Shown here piece after piece: positions 8,851 to 18,800 of a DNA stretch of 64,000 nucleotides (the stretch's first letter is position 1; every line of letters begins with the position of its first letter). The notes under the pieces are model-generated. The model did no database searches. It worked only from the letters and a program-made list of their open reading frames with translations, and was not told the origin of the DNA. The stretch lies in assembly GCF_002262875.1 (NCBI RefSeq), contig NZ_NKYE01000018.1, positions 85,262 through 149,261 of the forward strand. The letters run 5' to 3'. A program made the translations under genes and the position numbers. This stretch comes from Amycolatopsis antarctica. Its GTDB lineage: Bacteria > Actinomycetota > Actinomycetes > Mycobacteriales > Pseudonocardiaceae.

Positions 8851-9549
8851 GTGGGTACTGCTGTGTCTTTTTCCGGGCCACGCCAGGCAAGTGGCGGCTC
8901 AGCTGACGTCGAGCTGCCCAACGACGGTGATGGCCCGCGGGTGCCGCGTCGGCGGCGGTGGTGGCTGCTGGGCGTCGCGGTCGTGCTGGCCGCTGTGGTC
9001 GCGTTCGGCAACTACGCCCTGATCGCGGGCCAGGACAACCGGGTCGATGTCGTGGTGCTGACGCGGGCCGTGGGCTGGGGCCAGCGGATCAGCGACGGCG
9101 ATCTCGGAATAGCGAAGGCGGTCCCGGACCAGGGGGTGTCCTCGATTCCCGCCGGTGACCGCGCGGGTGTGGTGGGGCAGGTCACGCGCTCGGCGCTGCC
9201 CGCGGGCACTGTGCTCGCGCCCGGCCAGCTGTCCACGCAGCCGATTCCTGGGCCGGGCGAGCGGTTGGTCGGGCTCGCGGTGAAGCCAGGACACCTGCCC
9301 GCGCGCGGCTTGTCGCCCGGTGATCTGGTCCAGGTCAGCCCGGTCGCGAGCGGGACCGGGACGGATTCGGGACAAGCCTCAGCGGCGAGTACGGCCGGGC
9401 CGTTTCGGGCGCGGGTGGTGGGCACCGGCCCGCCGGACTCGACCGGCGCGGTCACGGTCGATGTCGTCGTCGGCGCGGATGCCGCGCAGACCGCGACCAG
9501 CGCCGCTGCGGGCCAGGTCGTCGTGGTCCAGCTCGGACCGGGCGCATAG
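8851..9549 (+). CDS. SAF-domain membrane protein, CpaB/RcpC-like, 232 aa
   Basis: A GTG at 8851 follows AAGGAG with an 8-base spacer. Residues 32-53 form one membrane anchor ('RWWLLGVAVVLAAVVAF'). The extracytoplasmic part begins with an SAF domain: 'VVVLTRAVGWGQRISDGDLG' followed by 'GQVTRSALPAGTVLAPGQL'. CpaB/RcpC proteins with this layout help assemble Flp/Tad pili, and this gene is directly upstream of tadZ- and tadA-like genes. A small dyad (8782-8788/8794-8800) lies in its leader. Confidence 0.8.
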   Translation: MGTAVSFSGPRQASGGSADVELPNDGDGPRVPRRRRWWLLGVAVVLAAVVAFGNYALIAGQDNRVDVVVLTRAVGWGQRISDGDLGIAKAVPDQGVSSIPAGDRAGVVGQVTRSALPAGTVLAPGQLSTQPIPGPGERLVGLAVKPGHLPARGLSPGDLVQVSPVASGTGTDSGQASAASTAGPFRARVVGTGPPDSTGAVTVDVVVGADAAQTATSAAAGQVVVVQLGPGA

Positions 9550-9589
9550 AAGCAAGTCTTCGTCGGGAAGGGCGGTGAGGGTGTTGGCC

Positions 9590-10417
9590 ATGATCACGAT
9601 CGTCTCGGGCAAGGGCGCACCGGGCGCGACCACGACGCTGGCCGCGCTGGCGGCGGCGTGGCCCGCGCCGGTGCTGCTGGCCGACTGCGACCCGGCTGGC
9701 GGCGACCTCGCGCCGGGCTGGCTGGGCCACTGGCTTGTGGACGGCACGGTCCGCACCGATCTCGGCGTCCTGTCGCACGCCACCGCGACCCGCCACGCGA
9801 TGGCGGGCGACCCTGCCACGCTGATCGACCACGTGCAGACCGTGCCGCCCGCACGGCACGTGGGCCTGCTGGCCGGGTTGACGTCGCCGGAACAGCACGC
9901 CGCGGTCGGTACAGCGGGATGGACGCGCCTGACCGCGTCGCTGGCCGCGTTCCGGACCGCGACCGGTCATCCAGCCGACACCTTGGTCGATGTCGGCCGC
10001 TACGGCACGGCTACGCCGTGGCCGTTGCTGCTGGCGGCCGATGTCGTGTTGCTCGCGGTGCGCCCAACCCAGCGGCATGTGCTGTCCGCGCGCCCGGTGC
10101 TGGCCACGCTCGCCGAACGGATCGCCCCGGAGCGACTCGGGCTGGCGGTATGCGCGACCACGCCTGCCGGCACCCGTGAGGTCCGCGCGGCGCTGGGCCG
10201 CGACACCGTTGTTGAGATCCCTGCGGACGCGCGGACTGCGGCGGTGCTCTCGGACGGGGTCGACGGAGGTGCCCTGCCCCGTCGGTCGCCGTTGCTGCGG
10301 GCAGGACGCCGTGCGGCGCGCCGCCTGCACGGGACCTACCACAACTACACGCCCGCCGAATTGCGCGCGCCGGCACCGCCGATGTCCGCAGGCGCGCTTA
10401 CCGGAGGAACACGATGA
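9590..10417 (+). CDS. TadZ/CpaE-like ParA-family ATPase, 275 aa
   Basis: The deviant Walker A is KGAPGATTT near residue 10; a 'LLADCDPAGGDLA' Walker A'-like segment and a 'DTLVDVGRYG' Walker B region follow. The ParA/MinD fold is recognisable, but the usual P-loop lysine (GKT) is replaced by Ala-Thr, as occurs in atypical TadZ proteins that localise the pilus machine rather than segregate DNA. I chose the ATG at 9590; GTG 9581 is possible. The stop overlaps the tadA ATG. Confidence 0.75.
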   Translation: MITIVSGKGAPGATTTLAALAAAWPAPVLLADCDPAGGDLAPGWLGHWLVDGTVRTDLGVLSHATATRHAMAGDPATLIDHVQTVPPARHVGLLAGLTSPEQHAAVGTAGWTRLTASLAAFRTATGHPADTLVDVGRYGTATPWPLLLAADVVLLAVRPTQRHVLSARPVLATLAERIAPERLGLAVCATTPAGTREVRAALGRDTVVEIPADARTAAVLSDGVDGGALPRRSPLLRAGRRAARRLHGTYHNYTPAELRAPAPPMSAGALTGGTR

Positions 10418-11949
10418 CGTTGCCACACAACGGATACCGCCTCCCGAACGGTCCCACCAGCTACCCACACCCGGTGCCGCTGGCATCGCCACACGACGGC
10501 GTCACCAGCGTCAGCGGCAGGCCGCCACAGGCGTTCGGGCAACCGCAGGGCCGCACGCTGGACGAACAGCTGGACTCGCACGCTGTAAGGGAAATCCGGG
10601 AGTCGGTCGCGGCCCGGCTGGAACGCGTCGCCGCCGGAGAGACCCATCTGGACACGCCCCTGTCTGCGGAGGAGCAGCAGACACGCATGCGCGCGTACGT
10701 GGCCGAGGAAGTCGCTTCCTGGGTGCAGCGTCGCGCCACTGCCGGACAGGCACCGCTGTCGGTGGAGGCGGAACGCCGGTTGACTCGCGCGGTGGTGGCC
10801 GCGTTGTCCGGGCTGGGCGCGCTGGAGGAGTTGCTGGAGCGCGAGGACGTGGAGAACATCCACGTGCACGGCTGCGACCGCGTGCTGCTGGAACTGGCCG
10901 ACGGATCGATCGAGCCGTGGCCGCAGCCGGTGGCCGATACCGACGCCGAGCTGGTGGAAATGCTGGCCGCGATGTTCGCCCGCCAGGGCCAAACGTCACG
11001 GGAGTTCAATGCTGGCCGCCCGCTGGGAAACCTTCGCATCGGTGCTGGCGGCCCGCTGGGTGCGCGGGTCGCGGCCGTGATGGAAGTCAGTGATCGGCCG
11101 CGGGTCGCGATCCGCCGCCACCGTCTGGTCGACGTCACCCTTGATGATCTCGTGGCTAACGGCACTCTCGATCCGGTGATCGCGTCGTTTCTGCGTGCGG
11201 CGGTGCGCGCGGGCTGCAACGTGATCGTTTCCGGCGGCCCCGCGGCGGGGAAAACCACGCTGCTGCGCGCGTTGTGCACCGAGATTCCGGACTACGAGCA
11301 CGTCGTGACCGTCGAGGAGGAGTACGAACTCGGCCTGCACATTGGTGCGCGTCCCTTGGTCACTCCGCTGGAAGCCCGGCCGGCCAACAGCGAAGGGATC
11401 GGCGAAATCAGCCTGGACGATCTGCTCAAGCAGACGCTGCGGCACTCGCCGAGCCGGGTGATCGTTGGGGAAGTCCGCGCCGGAGAAGTCACCGCCATGC
11501 TTCGGGCCCTGGGTAACGGCGCGACCGGCGGGATGTGCACCCTGCACGCCACCAACGCATCCGCCGTCTTCGACCGGATCGGGGCGCTCGGGCAGCTGGC
11601 TACCCCGCCGCTGGCGATCGAGGCCGCCCACCAGTGGACCGCCTCGGCGATCGACCTGGTCGTGCACGTCGCCCGCACCGACCACATCCACCTCGGAGCG
11701 CACCACCGACAGCGATTCGTCTCCGAGGTCATGGAGGTCGGCCCGGTCGGTGATTCCGGCCGCCCGGACACCACCAGAGTCTTCGCCCCGCGCCCGGCCG
11801 ACGGCCGCGCGGTTCCAGCCTATGCACCCAGCCGTGACCTGCTGGAGCGCCTGGAGCGGCACGGCTTCGACCGCGCCCAGCTCGACACCGCCGGTACGGG
11901 GGCAGGTGCCGGAAACATCACCGGTTTCCCCGAAGGAGGCCGGCGATGA
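10414..11949 (+). CDS. tadA: TadA/CpaF-type secretion ATPase, 511 aa
   Basis: The protein has the type II/IV secretion ATPase layout: an N-terminal helical region (residues 40-120), a PAS-like N2 domain ('LEREDVENIHVHG...'), a canonical Walker A GGPAAGKTTLLR (about 272), an Asp/Glu box 'VTVEEEYEL', a Walker B 'SRVIVGEVRAGE' and a His box 'GMCTLHA'. TadA powers assembly of Flp pili from the cytoplasmic face with TadB and TadC, which are encoded immediately downstream with 4-base overlaps. VirB11-type ATPases share this fold, but the tadB/tadC neighbours favour TadA. Confidence 0.92.
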   Translation: MTLPHNGYRLPNGPTSYPHPVPLASPHDGVTSVSGRPPQAFGQPQGRTLDEQLDSHAVREIRESVAARLERVAAGETHLDTPLSAEEQQTRMRAYVAEEVASWVQRRATAGQAPLSVEAERRLTRAVVAALSGLGALEELLEREDVENIHVHGCDRVLLELADGSIEPWPQPVADTDAELVEMLAAMFARQGQTSREFNAGRPLGNLRIGAGGPLGARVAAVMEVSDRPRVAIRRHRLVDVTLDDLVANGTLDPVIASFLRAAVRAGCNVIVSGGPAAGKTTLLRALCTEIPDYEHVVTVEEEYELGLHIGARPLVTPLEARPANSEGIGEISLDDLLKQTLRHSPSRVIVGEVRAGEVTAMLRALGNGATGGMCTLHATNASAVFDRIGALGQLATPPLAIEAAHQWTASAIDLVVHVARTDHIHLGAHHRQRFVSEVMEVGPVGDSGRPDTTRVFAPRPADGRAVPAYAPSRDLLERLERHGFDRAQLDTAGTGAGAGNITGFPEGGRR

Positions 11950-12884
11950 CGAACGTGTGGCCGGGTCTGCTCGGCGTCGTGGCCGTGCTGGCCCTCGCCT
12001 GCGCGGTTGCGGCGATGCTGCCTCCTGCCTCGCGGAAAGCCGGTAGTGGCCGAGGTTCCGTGCCGCAGCGAGCGGCAGGCTGGCGGGAGCGCCTGGCACG
12101 GCTTCCCCTGCGGCGGGTTGCTGTGGCGGTGGTCGGGGGCGTGGTGGTGTGGTGGGCCACTGGCTGGCCGGTTGCGGCGATGGTGGCCGTCGCCGGGGCG
12201 GTGACCGTGCCGATCCTGGCCCGCGGCCACGACGCGCAGCGACTGATCGCCCGCTTGGACGCCTTGGCAAGCTGGGTACGGCGGCTGGCCGACGTCCTGG
12301 CCTCCGGCGCGGGCGGGCTGGAGCAGGCGATCACCAGCTCGGCCCGCACCGCCCCCGACGCCTTGGCCACCGAGGTCGAGACCCTCGCAGTGCGGCTGCG
12401 CACCCGCGGCCTGGAGCAGGCGTTGCGCGCGTTCGCCGACGACGTTGGCGACGAAGCTGCCGACGAGGTCGTCCTCGCCCTGGTCCTGCGCGCCCGCGCC
12501 GGTGGACGCGGGCTGGTCGATGTTCTCGACGCGAAAGCCACCGCGCTCGAACGGGAAGTCGTGGCCCGCCGGGACATCGAAGCCGACCGGGCGAAACCGC
12601 GCACCGATGTGCGCGCGATCCTCGGCATCACCGTGGTCTTGCTGGTCGGGTTGGTGTTGTTCGCCCGGGAGTTCCTCTCGCCCTTCGATGGAGTGCTGGG
12701 CCAGGTGGTCATGGCCGGGATCGGGGCTCTGCTCGGCGCGGCCGGATGGTGGATGCACATCTTGATCCGAACTCGCCGTCCCGCCCGGCTGCTCGGCGTC
12801 TCCTCCCGGACCCCAGTCGGCGCACCGAAGCCGAAGCGCTCGCTGACCGTGGTCACCGAGCCCGACGCGGAGGCCCTGCGATGA
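11946..12884 (+). CDS. tadB: TadB-like type II secretion F-domain protein, 312 aa
   Basis: Start overlaps the tadA stop and stop overlaps the tadC start. Two N-terminal membrane segments (residues 5-24 and 55-80), a cytoplasmic F domain of about 130 residues ('LASWVRRLADVLASGAGGLEQAI...'), then two C-terminal membrane helices (about 215-275). This is the normal TadB plan for an inner-membrane platform protein. Confidence 0.88.
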   Translation: MTNVWPGLLGVVAVLALACAVAAMLPPASRKAGSGRGSVPQRAAGWRERLARLPLRRVAVAVVGGVVVWWATGWPVAAMVAVAGAVTVPILARGHDAQRLIARLDALASWVRRLADVLASGAGGLEQAITSSARTAPDALATEVETLAVRLRTRGLEQALRAFADDVGDEAADEVVLALVLRARAGGRGLVDVLDAKATALEREVVARRDIEADRAKPRTDVRAILGITVVLLVGLVLFAREFLSPFDGVLGQVVMAGIGALLGAAGWWMHILIRTRRPARLLGVSSRTPVGAPKPKRSLTVVTEPDAEALR

Positions 12885-13786
12885 GCCCGGGTATCGCTGC
12901 CGCTGTTCTCGGTGCCCTCGCCGGGATCGCGCTCGTGTGCGTGATTCTGGCGTTGGTACGGCCAGCACCGGTCAACCTGGCCGCCGCGGTCGCGGAGCTG
13001 GACGACCGTGCCGCGCGTCGCGTGGACGGAGCTGCGCCGCTGGGGCGCTGGTCGGTTCGACTGCACCGCCTGGCCGGGTACTCGGCGCGGTCGTCGAACC
13101 GGTGGTGGGGTATTCCGGCTGGCGACCTCGACGTGCTCGACCAGACTGCCGAACGTTACCTCGTTCGACGCCTGGCATGGGCTGGCGGCGCCGCAGCAGG
13201 CGTTGGGGCGGTAGCGGGGCTGGCGTGGTTCGGCGGCATCGGTTTCCCCGGCACGGTCGTGATCCTGGGCGTGCTGGTCGCTGCGGTGGCCGGGTCGCTG
13301 GTGCCAGTGCTGGCCGTGCGCGAGGACGCCACTCGGGCACGAGAGGAGTTCCGGCGGGGGGTCGCCGCGTATCTCGACCTGGTGGCCCAGGAACGGGCGA
13401 CGGGTCGCGCCCCGAGCCAAGCACTCGCCGAAGCTGCCGCGGTGGCGGACTCGTGGGTGTTCGCGCGGATCAGTCGCACGCTCGGCCGGGCGATGCGTGC
13501 CGGGCACACCCCGTGGGAAGCCTTATCCCGGCTGGGCAAACGGATGGGTGTCGTCGAACTCGCCGACCTGGCCGACATCCTGTCCACCGCCGCTGACGGC
13601 GCTGCCATCTACAGCACGCTGATCGCGAAAGCGAGCGCGCTGCGCTCGGCCGCGCTCGCCGGAGACAAGGCCGACGCCAACGGGCGTTCCCAGCGGCTCG
13701 CACTCCCGGTTGCCCTGTTGCTGGTCGCGTTTCTCCTGCTGGCCATCTATCCAGCCCTGCTCCGGTTGCTGACAGCCGGTGGCTAG
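12881..13786 (+). CDS. tadC: TadC-like type II secretion F-domain protein, 301 aa
   Basis: The ATG at 12881 overlaps the tadB stop. The protein has an N-terminal membrane helix, two central helices (about residues 105-145), an F domain containing 'AYLDLVAQERATGRAPSQALAEAA' and 'LSRLGKRMGVVELADLADIL', and a C-terminal membrane helix rich in Leu/Val. TadB and TadC together form the platform for pilin extrusion. A much longer upstream extension of this frame overlaps tadB and is not coding. Confidence 0.88.
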   Translation: MSPGIAAAVLGALAGIALVCVILALVRPAPVNLAAAVAELDDRAARRVDGAAPLGRWSVRLHRLAGYSARSSNRWWGIPAGDLDVLDQTAERYLVRRLAWAGGAAAGVGAVAGLAWFGGIGFPGTVVILGVLVAAVAGSLVPVLAVREDATRAREEFRRGVAAYLDLVAQERATGRAPSQALAEAAAVADSWVFARISRTLGRAMRAGHTPWEALSRLGKRMGVVELADLADILSTAADGAAIYSTLIAKASALRSAALAGDKADANGRSQRLALPVALLLVAFLLLAIYPALLRLLTAGG

Positions 13787-13844
13787 CCGCGCAGCCAGAG
13801 ACGAATCACCTAAACACGCTGCACACCAAGGAGTTGAACATCCC

Positions 13845-14099
13845 ATGACCGAGATCCTGGAGCACTACCTCACCACGGCGCGGCGTCGCGTTGCGCAGCG
13901 CGCGCTGAGTCTCGGCGGCGCAGTGATGCTGTTGTTCTTCACCGTCACGGCCCGCTGGGAACGCGTGCGTGCCACCAGTGATCGCGGATCGGAAAGCGTG
14001 GAGAAGGCCGTCCTGGTGGCCATCGGGCTCGCTGTGGCCATCGGACTCGGGGTCGCGATCCGCGCCGTGGTGCAGCAGTTCCAAGGCCAGATCAAGTGA
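13845..14099 (+). CDS. Flp-type pilin candidate, 84 aa
   Basis: ATG with AAGGAG 10 bases upstream. After a basic, partly hydrophobic leader comes 'DRGSESVEKAVLVAIGLAVAIGLGVAIRAVV'-like sequence (residues 47-77): a short polar stretch with a Glu residue followed by a single hydrophobic helix, as in Flp prepilins where the Glu lies at +5 of the processed protein. It is the only small single-helix protein of the cluster and probably the main pilin. The leader is longer than in classical Flp proteins, so the cleavage point is uncertain. Confidence 0.7.
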   Translation: MTEILEHYLTTARRRVAQRALSLGGAVMLLFFTVTARWERVRATSDRGSESVEKAVLVAIGLAVAIGLGVAIRAVVQQFQGQIK

Positions 14100-14117
14100 C
14101 GAGACGAAGGAGTCAAG

Positions 14118-14543
14118 ATGCCTACCGACGAGGAGATCGAACGTCGTGTCGCAGAGGCTGACGCACCCCGTAGCGCTAAACGATCCGCTGCGGCACAACG
14201 AGTCGGCGATCTCGCCGCGCGTCACGCCGAGATCGCTGCCCAGCTGAACGAGGTCGAACGAGAACTCGGCGAGGTTCTCGCCGAATCCAGCGACGTCATC
14301 GATATTGACGAGCTAGCGCAGTTCACCGAAGTGCCTGCTACCGACCTCGCCCGCTGGCTCGATACGGGCAACCCGGCGTCGACGAAGCGAAAGAAGCCTG
14401 CCAATAGCGGTTCCCGCGCGAAGAAAGCCCTACCGCCGCCGAAAACCACCGCCGCGAAGACGGTGCCTACGCCACGTCCCCTCGCTGCGGCTCCGACACC
14501 CACCGCGGACTCTCCGGCGGCAAGCGTCTCGGTGGCCCAGTGA
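14118..14543 (+). CDS. Small coiled-coil, Lys/Ala-tailed protein, 141 aa
   Basis: ATG with GAAGGAG upstream. Residues 1-60 are a charged coiled coil ('RHAEIAAQLNEVERELGEVLAES'). A short HTH-like piece ('IDELAQFTEVPATDLARWLD') follows, then a Lys/Pro/Ala tail typical of DNA- or wall-associated low-complexity ends. It lies between the pilin and the TadE genes, which suggests a pilus-locus function, but the fold looks more like a small nucleoid or KfrA-type protein. Unrecognised. Confidence 0.55.
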   Translation: MPTDEEIERRVAEADAPRSAKRSAAAQRVGDLAARHAEIAAQLNEVERELGEVLAESSDVIDIDELAQFTEVPATDLARWLDTGNPASTKRKKPANSGSRAKKALPPPKTTAAKTVPTPRPLAAAPTPTADSPAASVSVAQ

Positions 14544-15007
14544 TGCACACCATCCGGCCTGGCAACCCGAAACATGAGCAGGTGGCAAGAAGTACCGGCA
14601 CAATTCAAGTCCGCGACGGCGGAGCAGAGTCGGTCGGCTTGGCCATTCTGTTCCCCATTGCCCTGGTGTTGATCCTCTCGGCGGTGCAGGGCGGCTTGTG
14701 GTGGCACGCCCATGCCGTCGCCGCGCAAGCCGCCCAGGCCGGGGTGGAGGCTGGACGTCCGGTCGATGGCACGAGCGTCACGGCGGCCGAGGCCGCGCAC
14801 TCGTTCGCCACCCGCGCCGGCCGCGGCGTCCTCACCGCTCCCGACGTCCACACCACCGTCACCGCGGACACCGTCCAAGTGGAGGTGTCGGGCACCGCCA
14901 TCCGCCTGATTCCTGTCCCGGGCCTGGATATCCGCGTCGCCGCATCCGCGCACGCCGTAAAAGAGCGCTTCACCGTGCCCGCGCTGGCGGCTGGAGACGG
15001 CTCATGA
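14543..15007 (+). CDS. TadE-like pseudopilin, 154 aa
   Basis: The ATG at 14543 overlaps the upstream stop (a GTG at 14540 is also in frame). A short polar N-terminus ending in 'DGGAESVGLAILFPIALVLIL' places a Glu just before a single membrane helix, which is the TadE/TadG hallmark. The C-terminal domain is Ala/Val/Thr-rich and extracytoplasmic. It is probably processed by the prepilin peptidase and serves as a minor pilin. The stop overlaps the next ATG. Confidence 0.8.
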   Translation: MHTIRPGNPKHEQVARSTGTIQVRDGGAESVGLAILFPIALVLILSAVQGGLWWHAHAVAAQAAQAGVEAGRPVDGTSVTAAEAAHSFATRAGRGVLTAPDVHTTVTADTVQVEVSGTAIRLIPVPGLDIRVAASAHAVKERFTVPALAAGDGS

Positions 15008-15456
15008 GGTCCCGAAACCGGACACATCATGGCTGGTCGCGCTGCTGGAGTGACACGGGTTCGGTCAGCGTCGAGGCCGCGGTCCTCGTGCCTGCCGTGC
15101 TCTTCGTCGGGCTGCTGATCATTGCCGGTGCCCGGGTCAGCTCGGCACAGCAAGCGGTCGACAACGCCGCCACCGCAGCAGCGCGAGCTGCCTCGATCGC
15201 GCGCAGCCCCGACGCGGCGCAACAGGCTGGAACTCGCGTTGCCCGCGAACGGCTCGACCGCGAGGGCGTGACGTGTCAAACCTCCAGCGTGTCGGTCGAC
15301 GCCAGCCAGATCGCGGTCGGCCGTGCCGGACAGGTCCGGGCAAGCCTGACGTGTCAGGTCGCGCTGAGCGATCTCGCACTTCCGGTCCCCGGCGGCACGG
15401 ACACGATCACGAGCACGTTTACCAGCCCCACCGACCCATATCGAGGCATCCCATGA
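15004..15456 (+). CDS. TadE-like pseudopilin, 150 aa
   Basis: The ATGA overlap with the preceding gene fixes the start. The sequence 'DTGSVSVEAAVLVPAVLFVGLL' (residues 17-38) is a textbook TadE N-terminus with the conserved Glu before the helix. The soluble domain has two cysteines (VTCQTSS and LTCQVAL), possibly a disulfide. Its layout matches the flanking pseudopilins, implying tandem duplication and divergence. Confidence 0.82.
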   Translation: MRSRNRTHHGWSRCWSDTGSVSVEAAVLVPAVLFVGLLIIAGARVSSAQQAVDNAATAAARAASIARSPDAAQQAGTRVARERLDREGVTCQTSSVSVDASQIAVGRAGQVRASLTCQVALSDLALPVPGGTDTITSTFTSPTDPYRGIP

Positions 15457-15866
15457 CGACACGGACAAGGCCGCGGGACACGGGTTCGGTCAGCGTGATC
15501 GTGGCCGTCCTGGTGCCCGCGCTGCTGCTCGTCTTCGCTTTGGTGGTGGATGGCTCTGCGCGGTTGCGCGTCATCGCCCGCGCCGACGCGCTGGCCGCCG
15601 AAGCCGCCCGCGCGGCCAACACCGCCGTGGACACCCGCAGCCCCGCGGTCAGCATCGACACGACAGCCGCAGCGCGCACGGCCGCCGACTACCTCGCCCG
15701 TGCCGGGTATCCCGGTCAGGTCAGCGTCGCCGGACCGCGCGCGGTCCGCGTGACCGTCACCGTCGCCGAGCCCACCCCCATCGGGCTGCTCGGCGGTACC
15801 GCCGAGGCCACCGGCACCGCGTCGGCCGAACTCGGCGTCGGCACACGGACCGGCGACCTCCCATGA
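15453..15866 (+). CDS. TadE/TadG-like pseudopilin, 137 aa
   Basis: ATG overlaps the upstream stop. 'DTGSVSVIVAVLVPALLLVFALVVDGSARL' gives a single membrane helix followed by a 'D-G' turn and an extracytoplasmic domain. Unlike its two neighbours, the usual Glu is replaced by Ile, a feature of some TadG/'Rv3655c-like' proteins. The stop overlaps the start of the LysM-BTAD gene, so the two are coupled. Confidence 0.75.
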   Translation: MTTRTRPRDTGSVSVIVAVLVPALLLVFALVVDGSARLRVIARADALAAEAARAANTAVDTRSPAVSIDTTAAARTAADYLARAGYPGQVSVAGPRAVRVTVTVAEPTPIGLLGGTAEATGTASAELGVGTRTGDLP

Positions 15867-18800
15867 CGACCGCACCAGCACAGCGGATTCGCGGGGCCTG
15901 CGCCGCGCTGGCCCTGCTCGTGTTCATTGCCGGGATACCGTGCGGGCTTCTCGCGCTCGGCGCCGACCCCGCCCACCTGCTTCCCGACCACTGGCCCGGT
16001 CCCACTCCGATCGACCAGTGGCCCGAACGGATCTGGAACACGCTGCGGTGGGCGTGGCTCACCGGTGACCTCGTGATCTGGCTGGTCGTGGCCGTAGCGT
16101 GGGCCGGCTGGCTGCTGCTGACCCTTTCCGTCATGGTCGAAGTGATCCGCCAGACCGGACACGGCGTCCGTACCGCCCGCGGCCTGCTTCGCCGAGTGCC
16201 CCGTGGCCGATGGATCGCCGGGCTCGTGGCCGCCGTTCTCGTGGCCACCTCCACCGGTACCGCAGCCGCATCGACCGCCGCCGCAACACCAGTTGCGGCC
16301 ACCGCGCCACCACGGCCACACGAACACCCCATCACGGCAGCCCGGATCTCCGCGGCGGACACCGCACCCGATCAGGCCGCCCACACCGTCGGCACCGCGA
16401 CCACGCCGATTCCCGCAGCGGCGCGAACCGAAGACGCTGTGCCCTACACGGTGGTACACGGCGACACCTTGTGGGATCTGGCCGAACGCCACCTCGGCCG
16501 CGGCACCCGCTACCACGAAATCGTGCGGCTCAGCCCCGCCCTGCTCGCCGACAACCCCGGCGACCTGGAACCGGGGTGGACGCTGCTGTTCCCACCGGAT
16601 GCCGTCGCCCTGCCCCATCCCGCGGACATCACTACAGCGAGCGGGCGCACCGTCACCGTCGAGCCCACCGACACGCTCTCGGCCATCGCTGAACGAGAAC
16701 TCGGCGATCCGGACTCCTGGCCCGCGATCTTCGACCTCAACGCCGGCCGCACCCAACCCGACGGCCGCGCGCTGCGCCACCCCGACCAACTCCTGCCCGG
16801 CTGGCACCTCGTCCTTCCCGCCCAAGCACCGCCAGAGCAGCCCGCGACACCGCCGAACAGCCCGATACCCCCGCCTGCTCCAGAGGCCCCGGCGACCCCC
16901 GCCGAGCAGCCCTCCTCTCCGTCCGTATCTCGAGGAGAACAACCGGACATGCCCGAGGCACAGCCCGGAGCCGGTATCGCCTTGCCTACCGGTGCGTTTG
17001 TCGGCCTCGGGCTGGCTGCCTTGATCACCCTCGCGATGATCACTGTCCGACTCCGGCGCCGCCGCTGGTATCTCCCCGGCGCACGCGACGACGCTGACCC
17101 TGCCGGTCTGCCGGTCGTCCGCGCACTGCGCATCGCCCACGACACCGCGGCGCCCCAGTCGGCCGACGACGACAACCCGACCGAACCACCTGGACACGCA
17201 CGACCGGCCGACATCCACGCCCGCGACCGAGTCCAGGCCACGGTCCGTGCTGTGCTCCCGGCACCTCCGGACACCTCGTTCGGCGTACGCGACGGGCACG
17301 CCATCGCGCTCGACCTCGTCGGCACGCGCGGACTGGGATTGACCGGCCCCGGTGCTCACGCCGCCGCACGGGCCCTGATCATGACCCTGCTCGCACAGGC
17401 CACCAGCGACGGCCTCGACGCCATGATCGTGATGCCCGCCGACGATGCCCGCGCACTCTTCGGACACGACCTGCCCGATCCCGTCCCGGCCCGGCTGCGC
17501 ATCGTCGATGACCTACCCGCAGCCCTGGGGACGTTGGAGGCCGAGCTGGTCGCCCGCACCGACACCAGCGACCTCGCGCGGGACAACTCACCAGCGAACA
17601 CGGCATTTCCGCGCGGCGACACCGGACCCGCTGTGGTCGTGGCCACGCCCACCACAGACACGAACCGGCGCGCGCACGCCGTCCTCGACAACGGCTCGCA
17701 CCTCGGCCTGGCCGGAGTGTTCCTCGGCCCCTGGCACCCCGGCGGCACCGCGCGCGTGCGCGACAACGGCACCGTCGAAGCGACCAGCCCCACCCTGCGC
17801 GAAGACTTGGCCGGCGCCCGACTGTTCACACTGCCGGACACCGACGCCCGTGACCTGCTCGCACTCCTCCACGCGGCCGACTCCGGCAGCGACCCAACCC
17901 GAGACCGTATCGCCGCCAGCAGTGCCGCGGAATCGGGCACACAGCGGCAAAGCGGGCCTGAGAGCACGGCGGCAAACGCCCAACCACTCGTCTCCGCATA
18001 CGAATTCGCCACAGAAGCACCCGACGCCGCAGCCGTGACCCCACCAGCAGCGGGGGCCGCCAGCGACAACCCCGGCGAGCACCCGACGACCGGACCGTCC
18101 GGACCGGCTAAAACAGAGACGACGGAGCCACCCTCGCCGGAGGTCAGCAACCACCCGTGCCCCTCGGCCGCCCGGCGCGACGACAACCGGACGACCGCGC
18201 CAGCTCTGGCCACAGCTCCATCCCCGGCCCCACCGCTGCACCTGCAGGTGCTCGGCCGGCTGCACCTGACCAGAGCGAACCCCGAACCCCGCGACCTCAT
18301 CGACGTTCTCGCTCCGCGGCAACGCGAAATCCTGGTCTACCTGGCGCTGCACCGTGACGGGTGCCGACGCGAAACCCTCAGCGCCGCGCTCTGGCCGGAC
18401 GCTCCCGGCGAACGCCCCTACAACAGTTTCCACGCGACCCTGTCCCAGCTACGCCGCGCCCTTCGCCGGGCACACGAGGACAACACCCTCGACATCATCG
18501 TCAACCAGGACAGCCACTACCGGCTCGACCAGACGATCCTGACCACCGACCTCTGGCAGCTCCACGACGCCAACACCGCCTGCCGTCAGGCCTCGGCAAC
18601 GAATGCCGTCGCGGCAGCACACCGCGTCACCGAGCTGTACCGCGGAGACCTCGCCGAAGGCATCACCGCCGACTGGATCGACGGACCCCGCGAAGCACTC
18701 CGGCGCGACGTCCTCGACGCGCTCAGCACCCTGATCCGCAAGATCAGAACCGACAGCCCCGAACAAGCACTCGCCCTGCTGGAACAGGCCCGCCACCTCG

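Noticed and set aside
11918..13507. 529-residue minus-strand frame opposite tadB/tadC
   Set aside because: Composition is Arg/Ser/Ala-rich, no domain, and both plus-strand genes are clearly coding.
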